64,000 bases of DNA from Gavia stellata (taxonomy: Eukaryota; Chordata; Aves; Gaviiformes; Gaviidae): NCBI RefSeq assembly GCF_030936135.1, contig NC_082618.1, forward strand, positions 9,273,034 through 9,337,033, written 5' to 3'. The notes below the pieces were generated by a model. The model made no database searches. It worked only from the letters and a program-made list of their open reading frames with translations, and was not told where the DNA came from. This document shows, piece after piece, positions 1-9,300 of this stretch. Both the position numbers and the translations under genes were made by a program. Position 1 is the first letter of the stretch, and every line of letters starts with the position of its first letter.

Positions 1-557
1 CCCCAGCCCTCCGCAACAGGCGCGGTGCCACCCGACGGGAGCTTCGGGAAACGATTTGGTGGCGCTCCCCGGGACACCCATGAAGCCACGCCAGAAACCA
101 CTCTCAGCGCACCGCTCCCTCAACCATCGGGCGCAACCAGGGTCCAGGGCGCCGTGGGCACAAGTGGCGCAACATCAACGGCGAGCACGCGCGGCTCTGA
201 GCGGGGCTAGGGCAGCCCCCAAAGCGCGTCTCACCCACGGTGCTCAGCGGCTCTGCGCTAAGAGCAAGCAGCTTCTGCTTAACCCCCTCCAACGCCAACG
301 AGCGACAGCCTCGGCTCCAAAGCCACCCGTCCTTCCACGTACACCGCGACGTGAGGGGGAAGACAGCAGGGTCTCCTTGGCCCCAACACGCTCTCCACCC
401 CGCTCCAACAGCACTAAAACAACTTGGCAGCACCCGCACAATTCCGCAGCTCTCCTCGACCCAGTCTCTGCTGTAGCAGTAAGTCTGCACCACCCTCAGT
501 GGGTACGAGGCTTCTCACAGATCGATAGAAACTCCTGCTTCCCAGTTACGAAGCGGA
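1..557. other. GC-rich flank left of the U3 array, no gene recognised
   Basis: This CpG-rich stretch lies downstream, in the minus sense, of U3 copy A. Open frames cross it on both strands, as expected in stop-poor GC-rich DNA. None resembles a protein family I know, and it does not match the spacers between the other U3 copies. I see no further U3 copy in it. It may be TEX14 intron or the edge of a longer array continuing to the left. Confidence 0.5.
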
Positions 558-571
558 TCTGTCTTTCGAAC
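558..571 (-). terminator. 3' box of U3 copy A
   Basis: On the minus strand this reads GTTCGAAAGACAGA, a close match to the vertebrate snRNA 3'-box consensus (GTTT, short spacer, AAA, purine, two bases, AGA). It begins about 20 nt past the mature 3' end of U3 copy A, the usual distance. Such boxes direct Integrator-dependent 3' end formation of Pol II snRNA-type transcripts. Confidence 0.7.
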
Positions 572-590
572 CACAATAAAAGGGCCACAA

Positions 591-803
591 ACCACTCAGC
601 CCGTGTTCTCTCCCTCCCAAACCCCCAAAAGAGGCCGGGAACGGTCATCAATGGCGGGCGGCTCCTGCACAAGCAGCACCACCCGCCCGCTTCGCGCTCA
701 GGAGAGAACACCTCGCTCCTCCTCGTGGCTTGTGACGCCGTTCAGGTGCGATCACTCTCCTCTAGTGACCAACTACAGAAATGATCCCTGAAAGTATAGT
801 CTT
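591..803 (-). ncRNA. SNORD3: U3 small nucleolar RNA, copy A
   Basis: U3 is a box C/D-type snoRNA that base-pairs with pre-rRNA in the nucleolar SSU processome and directs the early cleavages that release 18S rRNA. On the minus strand the gene begins AAGACTATACTTTCAGGGAT, the classic U3 5' end (box A'). A box A follows, reading ATTTCTGTAGT at about nt 22-32. Further along are CCACGAGGAGG (C' region), GAGCGCGAAGC (box B), TTGATGACCG (box C) and CTGAGTGGT at the 3' end (box D). The length of 213 nt is close to human U3 (217). The 5' and 3' ends were set by similarity to human U3 recalled from memory. Copy A differs from copies B and C at one and two positions respectively. The complete promoter and 3' box suggest an active gene. 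Confidence 0.95.
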
Positions 804-1015
804 AAACTTCCACCGCCGCCGCGCACAGCCACACCCGCACGCACTGCCCTCTACCACACGGCCACCACACCCCGACGACCCACGGGAACCCGCCACCACC
901 CGCCCCGCGCTCCCGCAGAGTCCCCGCCGCCGCGGAACCGCGACACCCGACCCACGGTCCCGCTCCGCGACCCACGGGACCGCCGCGCTGGGCCGCAAGC
1001 GGAACACGCCCCCTC

Positions 1016-1047
1016 ATTTGCATCCTCTGCCTCAGACGCCCAATCAC
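1016..1047 (-). promoter_or_regulatory. Distal enhancer (octamer plus CCAAT) of U3 copy A
   Basis: The Oct-1 octamer ATTTGCAT occupies 1016-1023 and a CCAAT box follows at about 1039-1047. The octamer is 213-220 bp upstream of the U3 start at 803, the standard position of the distal sequence element in vertebrate snRNA genes. The same pair occurs at the same distance in copies B and C. I could not assign the proximal element (expected near -50) with confidence; the sequence there is GC-rich and shared by all three copies. Confidence 0.75.
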
Positions 1048-1284
1048 ACCCGCTGCTCTCACGGAGGCAGCCACGCCGCTCCGTCTCCGCTCCCAGCGAC
1101 ACGTGACGCCGCAGCCGCGCTCTGCCCGCTCGCCCCGGACCGGGGCCGCTCGCTGCCCCCCGCCCCGCACTGCGCCCGGCTACCGGCTCCCCGTCCTCCG
1201 GCCACACAAGCACAGGTCCGCAGAGTCAGCGCTCCGCAAGCAAAACGCCCCGCACTGGGGCTACACCCACCCGGGCCTGGGCTG

Positions 1285-2154
1285 GCTAACTGCGATGCCA
1301 ACAACTGGCTCCTCTCCGGGAGCAGAAATGAAACCCTGGCGGTAGCACCGCACGGCACATCCAGTCTCGGATGGCTGCAGCTCTGTTGGCTACTGACAAA
1401 CATCATCTCTCAAATGGTAATTTCTAAAGTGTCCAAGGCGACTCCAGGTCCCAGGTACTGCAGAACGATGGACAAGTTACAGCTAATACAAAAGCCTACG
1501 CTTTCTTCAAAGTCACCTGGAGGCTATGAAAAACCTCCTCTTGTCAACTGTTAGGAAAGTCTCATTTCCTAACCAGTGTACCAATTATTCTTTATCGTAT
1601 GAACTTATTAAGAACTTTCTTAAGATATGTAATGGCATTCCACATAGTCATGGCTGAGTGAGCATGACTAAAGGGCCCCAGCTCACAACAAGGAGAAGGA
1701 CAGCCCCCACACTGCAGATAATGACCTTTGTTTCTTGGAATCTTAAAATGTGTCCAGGAAGAATAAAAGATATCCCTGGACTACCAAGATAAGGCCAGGA
1801 CCCTAGCCCCTCTAACACTTCTGTGAACCCCTCCCGTTATTTGGCATCATAGATAAGGAACTGCCACAAGGCTGACTCTACGGACACCTAGATCCAGAAG
1901 GAAGCGAATGGATAACGATGCCATAGAATTATAGTTGCTTTGTGAAACAGCAGTGTTTGTGTGTGTGTGTGTTAAGTAGTGCCAAGTCAAATCATCCTGT
2001 ACCTGAATGCCTAAAAGGTGCAAGAACCATGTGTAAAAATGTATCTGGGGTGCCACAGTTTGAGTGGGACAACTTGTGTGCACAAAGAATTAACCCTGCA
2101 ATTCTGTAACTTGTATCCCAGCCTCTCCTCAAACAGCACGGGCCATTTGCTAAG
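1285..2154. repeat. Unique insert of about 870 bp between U3 copies A and B
   Basis: Similarity between the upstream regions of copies A and B ends near 1284 and 3261. Shared sequence resumes at 2155 and 3268, so the A-B spacer carries about 870 bp that the B-C spacer lacks. The insert is AT-richer, contains AATAAA near 1762 and a short TG-repeat near 1954-1970. GCTAA stands at both edges (1285-1289 and 2149-2153) and may be a weak target duplication. It could be a solo LTR or other retroelement, but I recognise no family. Confidence 0.4.
1550..1573. repeat. Short perfect inverted repeat
   Basis: GTTAGGAAA at 1550-1558 is followed by its exact reverse complement at 1565-1573 with a 6-nt loop. 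It lies inside the insert between U3 copies A and B. No function is implied. Confidence 0.5.
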
Positions 2155-2296
2155 TTTTCAGGACACAACAGAAGAGGCGACCGTCTCAGTCCGTGCTCCC
2201 TCTGCCCCAACTCCACCAGAGAAGGGGCCCAGGCACCAGTGCCAGGCAGCACTGCATGTCCATGGCCTGGCGCTCTGAAGGGGATGCACTGGCTTC
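2155..2296. repeat. 142-bp spacer block, first copy
   Basis: This block recurs at 3268-3409 with only two substitutions seen by eye. It starts TTTTCAGGACACAACAGAAG. It lies upstream, in the minus sense, of U3 copy B on one side and next to the B promoter region on the other, so it is part of the ancestral U3 repeat unit. Confidence 0.85.
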
Positions 2297-2533
2297 ATCA
2301 CCTTGCCCTACACAACAGATGGCTCGAGAACACCGTCGCCTAACCTGCAAACCCAGGTACTAACAAGCTTGCCCCGTCCGTGGAAAGCCCACGCTGTCAC
2401 TGCTACCGAAAATCCACTCAGGGCACTCAGGGGCTCGGGACAGGAAGCAGCCAACAGTCTGTGCGTTCCGCCGGGACACGTTTGCTCGCAGGGAACTGCC
2501 CCTGGCCAGAAACAATCCTTCGCCCCACAACAA

Positions 2534-2546
2534 CTGCTTTTCCAAC
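2534..2546 (-). terminator. 3' box of U3 copy B
   Basis: The minus strand reads GTTGGAAAAGCAG, a 3'-box-like sequence about 21 nt past the end of U3 copy B. The same sequence follows copy C, while copy A has a different but also good 3' box. Confidence 0.55.
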
Positions 2547-2567
2547 CGTACAAAAAAAGGGCCACAA

Positions 2568-2780
2568 ACCACTCAGCCCGTGTTCTCTCCCTCCCAGACC
2601 CCCAAAAGAGGCCGGGAACGGTCATCAATGGCGGGCGGCTCCTGCACAAGCAGCACCACCCGCCCGCTTCGCGCTCAGGAGAGAACACCTCGCTCCTCCT
2701 CGTGGCTTGTGACGCCGTTCAGGTGCGATCACTCTCCTCTAGTGACCAACTACAGAAATGATCCCTGAAAGTATAGTCTT
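2568..2780 (-). ncRNA. SNORD3: U3 small nucleolar RNA, copy B
   Basis: This second 213-nt U3 gene has the same 5' end, boxes A', A, C', B, C and D, and the same role in 18S rRNA processing as copy A. The only difference from copy A is one base at plus-strand 2597 (G instead of A), between box C and box D. About 480 bp of upstream DNA is almost the same as for copy A. Near-identity over gene and promoter points to recent duplication or concerted evolution. Confidence 0.95.
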
Positions 2781-2992
2781 AAATTCCTACCACCGCCGCG
2801 CACAGCCACACCCGCACGCACTGCCCTCTACCACACGGCCACCACACCTCGACGACCCACGGGAACGCACCACCACCCGCCCCGCGCTCCCGCAGAGCCC
2901 CCGCCGCCGCGGAACCGCGACACCCGACCCACGGTCCCGCTCCGCGACCCACGGGACCGCCGCGCTGGGCCGCAAGCGGAACACGCCCCCTC

Positions 2993-3024
2993 ATTTGCAT
3001 CCTCTGCCTCAGACGCCCAATCAC
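2993..3024 (-). promoter_or_regulatory. Distal enhancer of U3 copy B
   Basis: The ATTTGCAT octamer is at 2993-3000, 213-220 bp upstream of the U3 start at 2780, with a CCAAT box about 20 bp further upstream. Spacing matches copy A exactly. Confidence 0.75.
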
Positions 3025-3267
3025 ACCCGCCGCTCTCACGGAGGCAGTCACGCCGCTCCGCCTCCGCTCCCAGCGACACGTGACGCCGCAGCCGCGCTCT
3101 GCCCGCTCGCCCCGGACCGGGGCCGCTCGCTGCCCCCCGCCCCGCACTGCGCCCGGCTACCGGCTCCCCGTCCTCCGGCCACGCAACCGCAGGTCCGCAG
3201 AGCTAGCGCTCCGCAAGCAAAACGCCCCGCACTGGGGCTACACCCACCCGGGCCTGGGCTGCTGCTG

Positions 3268-3409
3268 TTTTCAGGACACAACAGAAGAGGCGACCGTCTC
3301 AGTCCGTGCTCCCTCTGCCCCAACTCCACCAGAGAAGGGGCCCAGGCACCAGTGCCAGGCAGCACTGCATGTCCATGGTCTGGCGCTCTGAAGGGGATGC
3401 ACTCGCTTC
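3268..3409. repeat. 142-bp spacer block, second copy
   Basis: This is the second copy of the block at 2155-2296, with the same length and two differences. Here it directly abuts the upstream region of U3 copy B, showing the repeat unit as it was before the larger insert entered the A-B spacer. Confidence 0.85.
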
Positions 3410-3469
3410 CAGTGGCTACCAAGGCCCGACGCTTTCAGGAACACTCTCACGTGCCAACTAGAACAACCC

Positions 3470-3805
3470 CACAGAGTACCATCGTAATTAACACTATCCT
3501 CTACGTTTCTGGATCCAGCCTGAGCACCAAGAACTTCCACACCATATTGTCAACACAGTACTGATCAGTTTCTCCCAGCCTCAGACCCCAGCAGATATTC
3601 CGTGGCCCCAGCATCCAGCCTGATAGATCTCATCTTCCATGGCATTGTGTAAAGAGCACAATATCGAGCAGTTTCTCCCTAACCCCCACCAGACTATAAT
3701 CAAAGGATTACCATTCCCCAGGTCTAGCCTGAGTGATGCAGACTTCCACAACTTACCATGAAGGCACATCCCGAACAGTTTCTCCCCAGCCCCTCATCAC
3801 TCTCT
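3470..3805. repeat. Diverged tandem repeat of about 105 bp, roughly three units
   Basis: The phrases CAGCCTGA or TAGCCTGAG, then CTTCCA, then CAGTTTCTCCC recur about every 105 bp, with the CAGTTTCTCCC motifs near 3567, 3669 and 3776. Units are clearly diverged. The repeat is confined to the B-C spacer, where it makes up most of a stretch of about 440 bp (3410-3847) that the A-B spacer lacks. Confidence 0.55.
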
Positions 3806-3847
3806 GATGAGCACTGTTCATCAGAAACAACTCCACAGCACCCACCC

Positions 3848-4070
3848 CATCACCTTGCCCTACACAAGATATGGTTTGAGAATACCATCGCCTAACCTGC
3901 ACACCCAGGTACTAACAAACTTTCAAGGCATTTCTTTTCACTGAAAAACTAACTCCATCCCTTCAGACACTAAAACCTAAACCTGCCTGGAAGCTCGTGC
4001 TGTCACTGCTATCGAAAAATCCAGTGACGGGCTTGTGAGAAACCAACTACTGTCCCCGTTCTGGGACGCA
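3848..4070. repeat. Spacer segment shared by both U3 intervals
   Basis: 3848-3922 matches 2297-2368 (CATCACCTTGCCCTACACAA onward) with moderate divergence, and about 3990-4024 matches 2383-2418. From 4070 onward the match to 2442 onward is close. A stretch near 3923-3985 has no counterpart. Confidence 0.7.
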
Positions 4071-4161
4071 GGAAGCAGCCAACAGTCTGTGCGTTCCGCC
4101 GGGACATGCTTGCTCGCAGGGAACTGCCCCTGGCCAGAAACAATCCTTCGCCTCATACCAA

Positions 4162-4174
4162 CTGCTTTTCCAAC
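4162..4174 (-). terminator. 3' box of U3 copy C
   Basis: The minus strand reads GTTGGAAAAGCAG about 20 nt past the 3' end of U3 copy C, the same as after copy B. Confidence 0.55.
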
Positions 4175-4194
4175 CGTACAAAAAAGGGCCACAA

Positions 4195-4407
4195 ACCACT
4201 CAGCCCGTGTTCTCTCCCTCCCAAACCCCCAAAAGAGGCCGGGAACGGTCATCAATGGCAGGCGGCTCCTGCACAAGCAGCACCACCCGCCCGCTTCGCG
4301 CTCAGGAGAGAACACCTCGCTCCTCCTCGTGGCTTGTGACGCCGTTCAGCTGCGATCACTCTCCTCTAGTGACCAACTACAGAAATGATCCCTGAAAGTA
4401 TAGTCTT
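4195..4407 (-). ncRNA. SNORD3: U3 small nucleolar RNA, copy C
   Basis: This third 213-nt U3 gene keeps every conserved box. It differs from copy A at two positions: plus-strand 4260 (A instead of G, next to box C) and 4350 (C instead of G, in the hinge between box A and the C' region). Its proximal upstream region matches the other copies, but beyond about 170 bp it diverges around 4580-4610 and the unit ends near 4680. It is the outermost copy on the TEX14 exon side. Confidence 0.95.
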
Positions 4408-4620
4408 AAATTCCTACCGCCGCCGCGCACAGCCACACCCGCACGCACTGCCCTCTACCACACGGCCACCACACCCCGACGACCCACGGGAACCCGCCAC
4501 CACCCGCCCCGCGCTCCCGCAGAGCCCCCGCCGCCGCGGAACCGCGACACCCGACCCACGGTCCCGCTCCGCGACCCACGGGAGCGGCGCGCGGGGCGGT
4601 ACATCGATACACGCCCCCTC

Positions 4621-4652
4621 ATTTGCATCCTCTGCCTCAGACGCCCAATCAG
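4621..4652 (-). promoter_or_regulatory. Distal enhancer of U3 copy C
   Basis: The ATTTGCAT octamer at 4621-4628 lies 214 bp upstream of the U3 start at 4407, again followed by a CCAAT box. The element is conserved although the bases just downstream of it differ from copies A and B, which supports selection on it. Confidence 0.75.
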
Positions 4653-4680
4653 ACGCGCCGCTCTCGCGGAGGCAGGCACG

Positions 4681-5316
4681 GGCGGACCCAGCGCCGTGTG
4701 GGGAGGGCGCCCCGCCCCGAGCTGCGCAGTCCCCGCGGCGCGGAAGGAGCCGCCTGCAGCGGGGGCCCGGCGCTCCGAGGCAGCGCGCAGCCTCGGGGAG
4801 CCCCCATCTTGCACATCCAGTCACCAGCGCTATGGGGAAGTCCCACCTGTAGGAGCAGCACATGCTATTGAAGTTCGTGATAGTAAAAACGAACTAGAAC
4901 TGCATCGCGTACTAGGTTTCATTTACGAAATTCCACGTTCCCACGTACTTAAAAATCTACGTGTCAAAAACACCAGTATCTAAACCATACCTTAAGCATT
5001 TTGCAATCAGAATGAAAGTTAAAATCCCATTTAAAGAGCATATTCCTAGACTTTCAGAATTTTAGTTTTACAATACCTCAATCATTTCCTTATGAGCACC
5101 TTATAACTAAAAGCTCAGTTTTCTATTTACTTATTTTCATACAGTTTTTGATTCAATAATCAGTGCCACTTACCAAAAAAGGCCAGCTAGAATACATTTT
5201 GCAAACATACTTCACTCACAAAACTGAGTTGTACAGACAGCACGCTATTTTTTACCACAAATATAAGCATACAGGAAAAAGTTTTTTGCCAGCAGTTGTC
5301 TAAACTTAGCTTTTAC
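4681..5316. other. TEX14 intron, no feature seen
   Basis: After the U3 unit ends, about 170 bp of GC-rich sequence gives way to AT-rich DNA. I looked for the next TEX14 exon (start of the ankyrin region) on the minus strand and did not find it here or further left. Confidence 0.5.
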
Positions 5317-5470
5317 CTTTTTTCAGAAGCTTCTTCACTTTCACATAGTTTCCTTGCCTGACATACTCATGCAGCTGAGCTTCCAGGGAGTCACCTTTTA
5401 TACTTCCAAGCTGGACTGGGCAGGGAATTGGAAGAGGGAGAGCATGAGCCATCTTCTTTCCTCAACAGAA
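5317..5470 (-). CDS. TEX14: TEX14 first coding exon (partial gene)
   Basis: TEX14 is a testis-expressed, kinase-like scaffold with N-terminal ankyrin repeats. It stabilises intercellular bridges between dividing germ cells and blocks their abscission. The minus strand has an acceptor (TTTTTCCTAG) before 5470, 18 nt of 5' UTR, ATG at 5452-5450, and a donor GTAAAA after 5317. The 45 codons encode [10 protein letters not shown], then a segment matching the remembered vertebrate TEX14 N-terminus ([20 protein letters not shown], leading into the first ankyrin repeat). The exon ends in phase 1. Later exons must lie beyond the left edge. The opposite orientation to RAD51C matches human gene order. 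The start is supported by the position of the 5' splice junction and by the family N-terminus. Confidence 0.88.
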
Positions 5471-5559
5471 CTAGGAAAAAGTATGAAATCTAATGAAGCT
5501 GCAGAACACCACAGCTCAAAGACTTCAAAAATTTCAGCAGCTGACAGAAGGAGTCATGG

Positions 5560-6243
5560 CTGTTTCCTCCAGACAAATCTTGAGATGGGGGGTGAAGGTG
5601 ACTCAGCCCTCCCGGCCCACTGGCTACCTCGCTCCCCCCAGCTGTGCCCTCTGAGGAAAGGCCTGCCCGTGAGAGAAGCCGATGAGGGACTGTGTTAGGG
5701 GGCAAGGCCTGGCCAAGGGGAAACGTGGTCCCAAGGAGGAAAAGGGTGACACGACAGCCAGGGGACGAGAGAAACACCCCTACAACCTGTCAGGTGCATA
5801 GGCCTCTCCGGCTGGACGAAGGCGGGACAAAGCCAGCAGCATTCCTGGGTCAGGGCTGCTCAGGCCCAGCAGCCCTTTGCCTGTTTCTGCCCCCTTCCCA
5901 AGACTAACACTCCCTACCCCAGCCACCGGCTGTGCACACGCCCTGTCACCAGACAGGCCCTGTGACCAGACCGGCCCGGCCCGGCCCGGCCCGGCCCGAG
6001 CGCCTCACCCGCCTCAGCGTCGGCGCCTCCCAAAGGGCCGGAGCACGCGCTCACGTTCCCGCGCGCCTCGCGGCTCCACCTGCCGCGCATGCGCGACCGC
6101 CTCCTTCACCACCCTCCCCCCCCCCCGTGCTCAGCCAGCGGTTCGCGCCCGAGCTTGGCGCGGGGCCCGGGGAGGCGCGCGCCTGTGAGGGCGGTCCCCG
6201 CCCGCGGGGGGCGGGGCCTGTTGCGGCCTAGCGCGGCCCGGGC
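5560..6243. promoter_or_regulatory. CpG-rich divergent promoter of TEX14 and RAD51C
   Basis: The two start codons are only 791 bp apart and point away from each other. GC content and CpG density rise from about 5,560 and peak between 5,960 and 6,480. The region holds a GGCCC repeat, GC boxes and a GCATGCGC (NRF1-like) motif near 6087. No TATA box is evident. The non-coding first exon of TEX14 should lie here on the minus strand, but I could not place its donor. Confidence 0.7.
5971..5998. repeat. GGCCC pentanucleotide repeat
   Basis: About five and a half perfect units of CCCGG/GGCCC in the shared promoter. The repeat is short and GC-only, so it could vary in length between individuals. Confidence 0.85.
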
Positions 6244-6361
6244 ATGCAGCGGGACGTGGGCAGCCTCCCGCTGGCCCCCGCGCTGCGGGCGAGGCTCGTC
6301 GCCGCCGGCTTCCAGACGGCGCAGGAGCTGCTGGAGACCGGCCCCTGCGGGCTGAGCAAAG
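6244..6361 (+). CDS. RAD51C: RAD51C exon 1
   Basis: Encodes residues 1-39 ([12 protein letters not shown] onward), the start of the N-terminal helical domain. The donor is GTACCG, phase 1. The exon is embedded in the CpG island. Confidence 0.93.
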
Positions 6362-9300
6362 GTACCGGCGGCGGGACGGGCGCCCCCGCTGGGGGCGGGT
6401 CCGCACCCGGCCGCCCTCGTCTCCGCAGGCCGCCTCCCCGGCGCGGTAGCGGGGGGCGTCCCCCCTTCGGGCGGGTCTCCTCCGCAGCCCGCCCCTGACC
6501 CTTTCCCTTCCGCGAAACTCTCGTAGTAGCTTATTAGCGAGGATGGGGCTTGGGCGGGGTTTGGCTTATCTGAGTGGCTGAGGCACGTTAAGCAGCTGGG
6601 GCAGGTGAGGCACTGGAGCCGTGCTGGGGCGGCAGCTCCCCTGAGAGATCTCTCTGAGACCTGCGGTGAGTCTAGAGAAACGGGCTAAGTAAGTATTTAA
6701 TGACTCTCACATGTGCCTAAGCAAAAAAAAAAAACCCAAACAACACCCAAACCCCGCGATTCTGATAAAAGATCCTTCTTACACCGAGTGATAGATGTAA
6801 ACGGGATACAGAAGAAGAACAACCAGAGGATTCTGTCTCTCTCAGTCCTCTTCTTTCCCCAACCGTACATGCCTGAAACAAAATAAACTTCTATGAAGTC
6901 AGAAAGTTGCCTTCTTCAAGAAGCTAAAGCAAGATTTGCACGGCCCTTGTAAGAAGTGTGTCATGATTTTGATTATCCGTCATTTTATTATCTGTGATAA
7001 TACGTGGTAAAAGTTTCGCCTTGAAGATCAAAGCGAAGCAGCGAGATCCTGACCGGTGTCTGTGTGCGCACATAGGCACACTGAGAGATCTGCAGGTATC
7101 TCACCTCCGTTGCTCGGTCTGTGTTTCACATCTAGAAGTGATGCATAAGGTGCTCAGCCCTGGAATACCCTCAGCATTCAGAGGGCACTCAGTAGGCGTC
7201 ACTGTCACTTTCTAGTCTGCAACCTGACTTCTTTTACAGACCTTATTGGCTTCAAATGAAATTAATAGGGTGGCACATTCAGTGCAGAATAGGTGAATTG
7301 CTCTGCCAGGTCTCATCCACGTCTATGAACGGCAGTTTTGATTTATTTTTTTTTTATTTGCAGATAGCTTACTGTCACCTGAATTCTGAACGCAGGGCAT
7401 CACTGCTCTGAGTTCTTTTGAAAATCACATCATTAGTTCCAGAGATGTTGGCAAACTGGGTGCGTTGTTATGCTAAAAGGATTAATATTTCTCTGTTATG
7501 CTGCAGAATGATCAGGTTCTGTCAAACAAGTTGAATTATCTCTTCATACTTTAAATAAACCACTGTTTATAAAAATAAATCAGTGTTTCATGATTTTGAC
7601 TTTTCTAGAAATTGGAATCTCCAAAGAAGAGGCACTGGAAGCATTGCAGGTTGTGAGGCAGGAATGTCACGGTGATGCAGCAAGGACTGCTAGGGGATCG
7701 GGTGCTACCAGAAAGTGCACAGCACTGGAACTTCTGGAAGAAGAGCAAGCCCAGGGCTTCATTATCACCTTTTGTTCAGCACTAGACAATATTCTGGGAG
7801 GTGGTGTGCAGCTAACAAAAATCACCGAGATCTGTGGAGCCCCTGGTGTTGGGAAAACACAGCTATGGTATTTTGTGTTTAGATTTTGTGCAACTGAGAG
7901 TCACTTTTCTTTGTTTAGTTTAAGGGAGTTCATTTTTCTTGTTGTCATGACTGCTATCTCTGATTCTTCTACAGCATTATAAATATAATCATGATAATGG
8001 CTGTACTGCTTTCTGTTCCATGTATTCCTCAGCAGAAATGTCACTTTAGGAGTGAGTTGGGAGTCAGGATTTCATGATGTAAGTATTTCTCTTTTTTCTG
8101 TTTCCCATGGCAGTATGCAGTTGGCAGTAGACGTACAGATCCCGGAATGCTTTGGGGGTGTAGCTGGCGAAGCTGTGTTCATTGATACTGAAGGAAGTTT
8201 TATGGTGGACAGAGTAGTGGATATTGCAACTGCCTGTGTGCAGCATTGCCAGCTTATTGCTGAAGCTCATCAAGAAGAAGGTACGTTGCTAAGTCATTTC
8301 TTTCTGCCTCGTAGGCTAGGATCTGAGTGAAACGAGTGTCTCGTAGGCTGCAGTTTTACAGTTTGAGGGTTTCAGCAGCAGTGCTGGCTTAAGGAGTTCT
8401 TGCTGCCAGCCTTTCATTTCCTTCTGTATGTATCCCTGAACGGCGTCAGTATGTGGAGCCATGCTGCAGACTGAGCTGTTCTACTTGAAGTACTTGAAGA
8501 ATAATTCTTTTTCTACATGATGATTTGGGGGGTTTTTAGGTATGTGGGGTTTCTGGCTTTTGCTTTTTTTTTTTAGCACTTTAATGATCAAATTTACAGC
8601 AAAACCCAAACACAACTCTGTCAGCAAAAGTGAGGGATAATGTGCTGCAACGCTGCAGCTCGGGAAAGGGGAAGAGGAATGGCAGAATTTCTTAAGGCAG
8701 CGTTGCTGCTGCAGCCCCATATTGTAAAACTGTCGCTGGAACTCATCTTCTTCATAAGGTCAATATAGCCAGGTTGCATTTAATGAAGAGTTTTATTCTG
8801 TAAGTCCTCAGTCTGTTGGGGATACTGACACAACTTTTATGTTACTCTTAGAGTATTTTATGCAGCAAACTTCTGTTTGAACAGAGGTAAAAGGACACCA
8901 TATTAAATGAGCTACTGCCTGTACATTAAACAATGGATGATTAATAGTCACTGTTGTCCTCTGGTGGTGTTCTGGCTTGAAAATGATTTACTGCAAAAGT
9001 TCTTTTTTCAGAAATAAATTTTTCATTTTTGGAGCACTCCCTTGGAGGCTCCAGTGTATCTGTGTGCAAATGCTGAGATAGCATCTGCTCAGCACCTTCT
9101 TGACTTTCAAGCCAGATGGAAGGTATGTTTCCCACACTCTTTACCTTGACTGTTTCTGTTTCTGGGGGTTTTGCTGTTGCTATATGTGGAAGGCAAGTTT
9201 GGTAGAATGATGAAAGTAGCAATATGCTAGTACAGACTTCTGACTCATTTACTCATCTATTTATTTGTTCTCAGATCATCAAAAAGCTTTGGAGACTTTC

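Noticed and set aside
781-1554. Plus-strand open frames through the U3 promoter regions (also 2758-3564 and 4385-4852)
   Set aside because: They repeat because the U3 units repeat. The translation is Arg/Pro-rich and unlike any protein, and the DNA is explained by U3 promoters.
5354-5698. Plus-strand frame of 114 codons
   Set aside because: Shadow of the TEX14 exon and its 5' flank on the opposite strand.
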